Source of the DNA: Candidatus Accumulibacter contiguus
GTDB taxonomy: Bacteria > Pseudomonadota > Gammaproteobacteria > Burkholderiales > Rhodocyclaceae
Length of the DNA: 64,000 nucleotides
Direction of reading: 5' to 3'
Assembly (NCBI RefSeq): GCF_012940005.1
Contig: NZ_SPMX01000010.1
Location: 81,514-145,513, forward strand
Shown here: in pieces, positions 59,080 through 64,000 of the stretch
Layout: each line of letters begins with the position of its first letter
Numbering within the stretch: position 1 is the first letter of the stretch
The notes under the pieces: generated by a model
Seen by the model: only the letters and a program-made list of their open reading frames with translations
Told to the model about the DNA's origin: nothing
Databases searched by the model: none
Translations under genes and position numbers: made by a program

Positions 59080-60411
59080 ATGACCCCCCCTCTCCAGGCT
59101 GCTGCCGATCTCTTGCCGCTGGACTGCGCTGCGGCGGCTGAACTGCTCAATCGCGGCTGCGCCTGCATCTCGGTCGATCATCGATCCTTGCAGCGCGCGC
59201 TCGAAAAAGGCAACGGAACGTTCTCGCACGCTGAACTGCTGGCGACGCGACCGCATCTGTTTTCGGACAGCATGGTTTTCGTCAGCACCGAGCATCTCGC
59301 GCGTATGGCACGGATCATCGCCTTGCTCGAACGGCTGGTGGCCTTGCCGGCGTATCGCGAACGCGTGCTCGCCTACGCGCCGCCGCTGGCGCGGCATTCG
59401 CCCGGTGCCGCCGGCGTTTTCCTGGGGTATGACTTTCACCTCGGCGCAGACGGTCCGCATCTGATCGAAGTCAATACGAACGCCGGCGGCGCGCTGCTCA
59501 ACGCTCGCTTGTTGCATGCACAGCGTGCGTGCTGCGCAGCGGTGGCGCGGATGATGCCGGCGCCGATGCCGGTCGAGGAAACCTTTCTGGCGATGTTTCG
59601 CGAGGAGTGGCGGCTGGCTCGCGGTGATCACGATGCTTCACAGCGGCCGCTGGCGCGCATCGCGATTGTCGATGCGCAGCTCGATGAACAGTATCTGGCG
59701 CCCGAATTTGCACTCTTCCGGCAACTCTTCGAGGCGAATGGCATCGCTGCGCTGGTGGCCGACGTGACGGAACTGACCTTCGACGGCGAACGCCTGTGCT
59801 GCCGCGGGCAGCCCATCGACCTGGTCTACAACCGGCTGACCGATTTTGCTCTGGCCGAACCGCAGAGTGCGGCGTTGCGTGCAGCGTACTTGAGCGATGC
59901 CGTGGTGGTCACGCCGCATCCGCAGGCGCATGCGCTGTTTGCCGACAAGCGCAACCTGCAGGCTTTCGGCGACGACGACTGGCTGGCAACGATCGGCTTG
60001 CGCGAGGACGAGCGCAAGTTGCTGGCCGGTAGCATTCCGCGTACTCTGCAGGTGCGCCCTGAGCAGGCCGATGCCTTCTGGGCCGGTCGCAAGCAGTGGT
60101 TTTTCAAACCGGCCGCCGGTTACGGCGGCAAGGCGGCCTATCGCGGCGACAAGCTGACCCGGCGCGTATTTGCCGAAATCGCCAGCGGTGGCTATATCGC
60201 ACAGGCGGTGGTCACCCCTTCCGAGCGGCGTCTGCTGATCGATGGCGTGCCGCACGATTTCAAGCTCGATCTGCGTAACTACGTTTATCGTGGTGCGGTT
60301 CAACTGGTGTCGGCGCGACTGTACCGTGGCCAGACGACCAATTTCCGGACCCGTGGCGGCGGCTTTGCGGCGGTTTTCCCGGTACCCTGCCCAAGCGGAA
60401 GCAAAGAATGA
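59080..60411 (+). CDS. ATP-grasp-like protein of unknown function
   Basis: 443 residues, intact, six bases after the helicase stop. A PHLIEVNTNAGGALLNARLL segment and WFFKPAAGYGGKAAYRGDKL resemble the metal- and ATP-binding parts of glutathionylspermidine-synthase-like or ATP-grasp ligases. No named family could be fixed by eye. It overlaps mobB by four bases (ATGA), so it is translated with the molybdenum-cofactor genes, but nothing in it suggests a known step of that pathway. Confidence 0.7.
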   Translation: MTPPLQAAADLLPLDCAAAAELLNRGCACISVDHRSLQRALEKGNGTFSHAELLATRPHLFSDSMVFVSTEHLARMARIIALLERLVALPAYRERVLAYAPPLARHSPGAAGVFLGYDFHLGADGPHLIEVNTNAGGALLNARLLHAQRACCAAVARMMPAPMPVEETFLAMFREEWRLARGDHDASQRPLARIAIVDAQLDEQYLAPEFALFRQLFEANGIAALVADVTELTFDGERLCCRGQPIDLVYNRLTDFALAEPQSAALRAAYLSDAVVVTPHPQAHALFADKRNLQAFGDDDWLATIGLREDERKLLAGSIPRTLQVRPEQADAFWAGRKQWFFKPAAGYGGKAAYRGDKLTRRVFAEIASGGYIAQAVVTPSERRLLIDGVPHDFKLDLRNYVYRGAVQLVSARLYRGQTTNFRTRGGGFAAVFPVPCPSGSKE

Positions 60412-60935
60412 AACTGTTTGGTATTGCCGGCTACTCCGGCGCCGGCAAGACGACCTTGCTGGAAAAACTGCTGCCGCGAATGACCGGGATCGGGCTGCGC
60501 GTCGCTGTGCTCAAGCACGCGCACCACCATTTCGACATCGACCAGCCGGGGAAAGACTCGTTTCGCCACCGCGCGGCAGGGGCTGGCGAAGTGCTGCTGG
60601 CCAGCAGTGCGCGCTGGGTATTGATGAGCGAGTTACGCGGCGCTCCCGAGCCGACGCTCGAGGAATATGTCGCACACTTGTCGCCGTGCGACCTGGTTCT
60701 CGTCGAGGGTTTCAAGGACGAGGCGATCCCGAAGCTCGAAGTGTATCGGCCCGGCAACGGCAAGCCGCCGCTATGGCCACAGCAGCAGCACATCGTCGCT
60801 GTCGCCTCGGATGCCCTGCAATCGCTGACACTGCCGGCGCATCTGGCGCGGCTGGACCTGAACGATCCGGAAGCGATCGTCCGCTTCATCCTCGGCACTC
60901 TTCAACTGGGAGGGAAAACGCATGCTGTCCTTTGA
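60408..60935 (+). CDS. mobB: Molybdopterin-guanine dinucleotide biosynthesis adaptor MobB
   Basis: 175 residues. P-loop GIAGYSGAGKTTLLEKLLPR, then HAHHHFDIDQPGKDSFRHRA and CDLVLVEGFKDEAIPKLEVY, all typical of MobB. A GTP-binding helper of MobA in attaching GMP to molybdopterin. It overlaps its neighbours at both ends. Confidence 0.94.
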   Translation: MKLFGIAGYSGAGKTTLLEKLLPRMTGIGLRVAVLKHAHHHFDIDQPGKDSFRHRAAGAGEVLLASSARWVLMSELRGAPEPTLEEYVAHLSPCDLVLVEGFKDEAIPKLEVYRPGNGKPPLWPQQQHIVAVASDALQSLTLPAHLARLDLNDPEAIVRFILGTLQLGGKTHAVL

Positions 60936-62127
60936 TGAGGCGCTGGCACGCTTGCTGACCAGTGCCCGGACCGTTTCAGAAGTTCGCTGCCTGCCGACGC
61001 TGGCTGCCGCCGGGCGCGTGCTGGCGCGGGCACAGCAGGCGACGGTCGATGCGCCGCTGCTCGACAACTCGGCGATGGACGGCTATGCGCTGGCCATTGC
61101 CGATGTGCCACGCTTGCCGAGCCGCCTGCCGGTTTCGCAGCGCATTCCGGCGGGCAGCGTCGGTACACCGCTGCAGCCAGGAACCGCTGCCCGGATCTTC
61201 ACCGGTGCGCCGATACCGGCCGGGGCCGACGCAGTGGTGATGCAGGAGCTTTGTGAACACGCCGACGATGCGGTGCTGATCAACCATCGGCCGCAAGCGG
61301 GCGAACATATTCGCCGCGCCGGGAGCGACATTGCCGCCGGGAGCGAGATTCTCCCTGCCGGGCTGCGCCTGCGACCCCAGGATACCGCCCTGGCGGCGTC
61401 GGTGGGAATCGCCGAACTGCCGGTTTTCCGCCGCTTGCGAGTGGCCGTATTGTTTACGGGTGATGAACTGCGCATGCCCGGTGAGCCGCTGCCGCCGGGC
61501 GCGATCTACAATGCCAACCGTTTCCTGCTCACCGCCCTGCTGCAGCCATTGGGTTGCGTCGTGCGTGATCTCGGGCAGGTGCCCGACGATCTGCCGGCGA
61601 CGCGCCAGGCGCTGCGCGCAGCCGCGATCGACAATGACCTGGTGCTCAGTTCGGGCGGCGTTTCCGTCGGCGAAGAGGATCACGTCAAAGCCGCCGTTGC
61701 GGCGGAGGGTCGGATCGAGATGTGGAAGATCGCCATCAAGCCCGGCAAACCCCTGGCATTTGGACAGATCGGTTCGCCCGGAAGCGAGGTGGCGTGCATC
61801 GGTTTGCCGGGAAACCCGGTTTCCTGCCTGATCACCTTCCTCATGCTGGTGCGGCCTTTTCTATTGAAAATGCAGGGCGTGCATCGAATTACCCCACCGA
61901 GCTACCGGCTGCGCGCCGATTTCGACTGGTTGCGACCCGATGCCCGGCGCGAGTTCCTGCGTGCAAGAAGCCATGCCGACGGCGGCGTGGAGATCTTCGC
62001 CAACCAGGGAGCGGCAGTCCTGAGTTCGGCGGTATGGGGCGATGGCCTGATCGATAACCCGCCGCAGCAGATGATCCGACGCGGCGACATGGTGCGCTTC
62101 CTGCCGTTTTCAGCCTTGCTGAACTGA
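60922..62127 (+). CDS. moeA: Molybdopterin molybdotransferase MoeA
   Basis: 401 residues. Motifs: DAPLLDNSAMDGYALAIADV, RIFTGAPIPAGADAVVMQE, VLFTGDELRMPG, LSSGGVSVGEEDHVK and KPGKPLAFGQ. It inserts molybdate into adenylated molybdopterin. It overlaps mobB by 14 bases. Confidence 0.96.
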   Translation: MLSFDEALARLLTSARTVSEVRCLPTLAAAGRVLARAQQATVDAPLLDNSAMDGYALAIADVPRLPSRLPVSQRIPAGSVGTPLQPGTAARIFTGAPIPAGADAVVMQELCEHADDAVLINHRPQAGEHIRRAGSDIAAGSEILPAGLRLRPQDTALAASVGIAELPVFRRLRVAVLFTGDELRMPGEPLPPGAIYNANRFLLTALLQPLGCVVRDLGQVPDDLPATRQALRAAAIDNDLVLSSGGVSVGEEDHVKAAVAAEGRIEMWKIAIKPGKPLAFGQIGSPGSEVACIGLPGNPVSCLITFLMLVRPFLLKMQGVHRITPPSYRLRADFDWLRPDARREFLRARSHADGGVEIFANQGAAVLSSAVWGDGLIDNPPQQMIRRGDMVRFLPFSALLN

Positions 62128-62140
62128 ACCTGGAGGGCGA

Positions 62141-62395
62141 ATGATGCTGAAGATTCTGTACTTCGCGAGCGTCCGCGAGCAACTCGGACAGGGGAGCGAA
62201 GAGTTGCCGCTGCCGGCCGGGGTGGTGGATGTCGCCGGTCTGCTCGGGTTTCTCGCGCAACGGGGCGGCGCATGGGAGCACCTGGCGGAGATCAGGAACC
62301 TGCGTCAGGCGGTCAATCAGGAAATGGTCGGGCGCGATGCACCGATCGGGGCGGGGGACGAGGTCGCTTTCTTTCCGCCGGTGACCGGCGGTTGA
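62141..62395 (+). CDS. moaD: Molybdopterin synthase sulfur carrier subunit MoaD
   Basis: 84 residues, ubiquitin-like fold ending in the essential GlyGly (FFPPVTGG). Opens MMLKILYFASVREQLGQGSE. Carries the thiocarboxylate sulfur to MoaE. GGAGGG lies just upstream; moaE starts one base after the stop. Confidence 0.94.
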   Translation: MMLKILYFASVREQLGQGSEELPLPAGVVDVAGLLGFLAQRGGAWEHLAEIRNLRQAVNQEMVGRDAPIGAGDEVAFFPPVTGG

Positions 62396-62396
62396 A

Positions 62397-62849
62397 ATGA
62401 TGGTTCGCGTTCAGGAGGCTGATTTCGACGTCGGCTCAGAGCTGGCGGCGCTACGCCGGGATCGACCACAGATCGGTGCGCTAGTGTCCTTTGTCGGTGT
62501 CGTGCGAGCGGCCAGCGACGGCGCCGGGGTCTCGGAGATGACCCTCGAACATTACCCAGGAATGACCGAGAAAGCGCTTGCAGCGATGGTCGGCGAAGCC
62601 GGACGCCGCTGGAAGCTCATCGACGCGATCGTCATCCACCGCGTCGGTCGCTTGCTGCCGGGCGACCAGATCGTCCTCGTCGCGGTGGCCGGCGCGCACC
62701 GTGGTGAAGCTTTTGCCGCCTGCGAGTTCCTCATCGACTACCTGAAAACGCGTGCGCCATTCTGGAAGCGCGAAGTGACGCCGCAAGGTGCGCGCTGGGT
62801 CGCTGCGCGCGCGAGTGACGATCAGGCTGCCGAGCGCTGGCGGGATTAA
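62397..62849 (+). CDS. moaE: Molybdopterin synthase catalytic subunit MoaE
   Basis: 150 residues. Motifs: IGALVSFVGVVRAASDGAGV, LEHYPGMTEKALAAM, HRVGRLLPGDQIVLVAVAGA and LKTRAPFWKREVTPQGARW (catalytic lysines). With MoaD it forms molybdopterin from precursor Z. Last gene of the molybdenum-cofactor run. Confidence 0.95.
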   Translation: MMVRVQEADFDVGSELAALRRDRPQIGALVSFVGVVRAASDGAGVSEMTLEHYPGMTEKALAAMVGEAGRRWKLIDAIVIHRVGRLLPGDQIVLVAVAGAHRGEAFAACEFLIDYLKTRAPFWKREVTPQGARWVAARASDDQAAERWRD

Positions 62850-63171
62850 GCCCGGCATGGTCCTGGAGATCTGCCGGGCTCTGCTCCAGCTTGTGTTCGA
62901 TGACGCGCCGCCCCCAGGCATCGGGCGCGGCGTCGCGTACTGCACTCGGAATACCCTTGAGCTGTGTGAACTCGAAGACTTCCTTGGCCAGAGGTAGTCG
63001 GAACGGATCGAGCGCCACCGCTTCGGGCCTCGCAAGATAGCGATTGCCGTAGCGGAATCGGCCGATCTGCGTGCCATCTGGCAAGGTTTGGACGCGCAGC
63101 AACGCCGCCGGCACCGTCTCCAGGGTGCCGGGAAGCTGGAGGTAGACGTAGGCCTTTCGTTCAGAAGTCAT
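62850..63171 (-). pseudogene. Truncated HipA-type toxin (N-terminal subdomain only)
   Basis: Starts at the ATG complementary to 63169-63171, overlapping the hipB-like stop. It reads KAYVYLQLPGTLETVPAALL, GRFRYGNRYLARPEAVALDP and SAVRDAAPDAWGRRVIEHKL, the HipA N-terminal subdomain. Homology ends at about SPADLQ, near 62860, exactly where the moaE 3' end begins. The kinase core, with its ATP-binding and catalytic residues, is absent, so kinase toxicity is not expected. Confidence 0.8.
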
Positions 63172-63505
63172 AGTCGTCGCTCGCTTTGCGTGGCTTGCCT
63201 GCACGTGCGGGACGTCGTGCGGCTTCGAGCGCCTTGCCATGCAGGTCGGCATCGGGATCGGCGACGCCGTCCAGGGTTCGGTCCAACCCCAGGGCCCACA
63301 GCACTGTGAAGCACACTCCGACGGCCGTTCCGGGCTTGCCCAATTCCAGCGCGGTCAGCGTGTTGCGGTTGATGCCGGCCTTGTTTGCCAGATAAGCGAC
63401 GGACCAACTGCGACGGATGCGCGCGATCCGAATGCGCTGGCCGAGCTGGGTCACCTGTTCGGCAACTTGCATCGGAGTCTCAAACTTGCTCATTGGAGTA
63501 GGCAT
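63161..63505 (-). CDS. HipB-like XRE-family antitoxin/regulator
   Basis: 114 residues from the ATG complementary to 63503-63505; an ATG four codons further in is an alternative. Helix-turn-helix: LGQRIRIARIRRSWSVAYLA, KAGINRNTLTALELGKPGTA. The C-terminal tail is basic. It directly precedes and overlaps the hipA remnant, the usual hipBA order, so it is an orphaned antitoxin that may still repress its own promoter. Confidence 0.85.
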   Translation of the reverse strand: MPTPMSKFETPMQVAEQVTQLGQRIRIARIRRSWSVAYLANKAGINRNTLTALELGKPGTAVGVCFTVLWALGLDRTLDGVADPDADLHGKALEAARRPARAGKPRKASDDYDF

Positions 63506-63605
63506 TTCTCCATTAAATGCCCATAATATTAGGCGTTGGGCGTTGGCGCCACAAAATATTCGTCGTGTGCTTGGCCACCGGCCTGGGTTCTTCGGGCCAA
63601 GCACG

Positions 63606-64000
63606 GGTCACCGTGGCGCTTGCCTGCGGTAGCGTGCCTGCCCGAACCAGGGCCGCCTGGGTCGGGGGTGCCAAGGGGGAGCGCTTTCGGTCGGCGCGCT
63701 GGCGGCGTAGCGTTTCGGGTCGGGCCGATCCGTGGCCGCGTCGGCTTGCCACACGAGCGGGAGGTTATTGCGAGTTCCCCGTCCAACTTTTCATTCCACC
63801 GGACGCCGGTGCAGCGGCTTTGGCTCTTCGGCAACGCCTCGTCCCGGCGCCGGTAAATTCAAACGATAGATTCGTTCTCCGGAAGCCCTTAACACCCATC
63901 TGTTTATGTGTCATATTTGAGGCTATGCAAATGACACTCAGAGGAAGCGGTCGAAGGGATGGCCATGGGTCGCCGCGGTGGCCGACAAGGCCGCCGCGGC
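63606..64000. other. GC-rich intergenic region to the window edge, no confident gene
   Basis: Frames are open on both strands because of high GC, but none has a recognised domain. It contains the attC-like palindrome at 63781-63871. The end of the window repeats GCCGCCGCGG-type words (GTCGCCGCGGTGGCC...GGCCGCCGCGGC) and may be the start of a repeat-rich gene or element continuing to the right. Confidence 0.4.
63781..63871 (+). other. attC-like palindromic site (integron recombination-site relic)
   Basis: GTCCAAC (63781-63787) fits the R'' consensus RYYYAAC and is followed by TTTTCATTCCACCGG. At the far end CCGGTAAATTCAAA pairs imperfectly with that arm, and GATAGAT (63865-63871) differs from the R' consensus GTTRRRY at one base. 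The spacing (~91 bp) suits an attC site. No integrase is in the window. Confidence 0.4.

Noticed and set aside
63529..63856. Open frames on both strands at the right end as hypothetical proteins.
   Set aside because: Their composition follows GC content, they overlap each other, and none has a ribosome binding site or recognisable motif.

Overview
The window looks like the chromosome of a betaproteobacterium of the Rhodocyclales, most likely a 'Candidatus Accumulibacter'-type polyphosphate- and polyhydroxyalkanoate(PHA)-accumulating organism. This is inferred from gene order (trxA-rho-rpmE, pyrG-kdsA-eno-ftsB, rsgA-phhB-ste24/orn), from two phasins and other PHA-granule genes, and from crotonyl-CoA carboxylase/reductase lying close to a Chloroflexus-type set of 3-hydroxypropionate bicycle genes. 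No rRNA, tRNA or CRISPR array was seen.

Layout. 1-2.5 kb: end of an AcrAB/MexAB-type efflux operon with a divergent TetR repressor and an AcrR-like operator. 2.5-11.3 kb: an unknown protein and a ProQ protein, then a storage-lipid region: two-domain fatty acyl-CoA reductase, phasin, patatin lipase, TetR regulator, TPR protein, wax ester synthase/DGAT, acyl-CoA-binding protein and a PHA-system protein. 11.3-33.2 kb: mostly housekeeping genes (rsgA, phhB, ste24, orn, a GT39-like glycosyltransferase, rpmE, rho, trxA, fdxA, fadD, pyrG, kdsA, eno, ftsB, slyD, mutS). 33.5-40.8 kb: the second half of the 3-hydroxypropionate bicycle (mch, mcl, mct, two succinyl-CoA:malate CoA-transferase genes, and divergent meh). 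40.9-41.5 kb: a decayed IS3-type transposase. 41.5-52.4 kb: an ethylmalonyl-CoA pathway operon (lyase, mcd, MaoC hydratase, ecm, meaB, ccr) followed by an MDR oxidoreductase and phaJ. 52.4-59.1 kb: a phosphoesterase relic, a di-haem peroxidase lipoprotein, DUF599, rarD, a second phasin, rdgC and a DinG-family helicase. 59.1-62.9 kb: an ATP-grasp-like protein and mobB-moeA-moaD-moaE. 62.9-64 kb: a truncated hipBA module and an attC-like palindrome.

The most interesting reading is metabolic. The two carbon clusters meet at mesaconyl-C1-CoA. Crotonyl-CoA (from acetate or PHB) can be carboxylated and converted to mesaconyl-C1-CoA by the second cluster, then taken by Mct, Meh and Mcl of the first cluster to citramalyl-CoA and on to acetyl-CoA plus pyruvate. 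That would be a glyoxylate-free route from PHB monomer plus CO2 to pyruvate. Ccr, the carboxylating enzyme, carries an unusual C-terminal pair of CBS domains that could sense adenine nucleotides.

Two cautions. Six genes carry seven frameshifts, every one at a mononucleotide run. Sequencing or assembly error is the simplest explanation, so I annotate these genes as single CDSs. Also, a 110-120 bp palindromic repeat family occurs three times in full and once in part, and no listed gene explains it.
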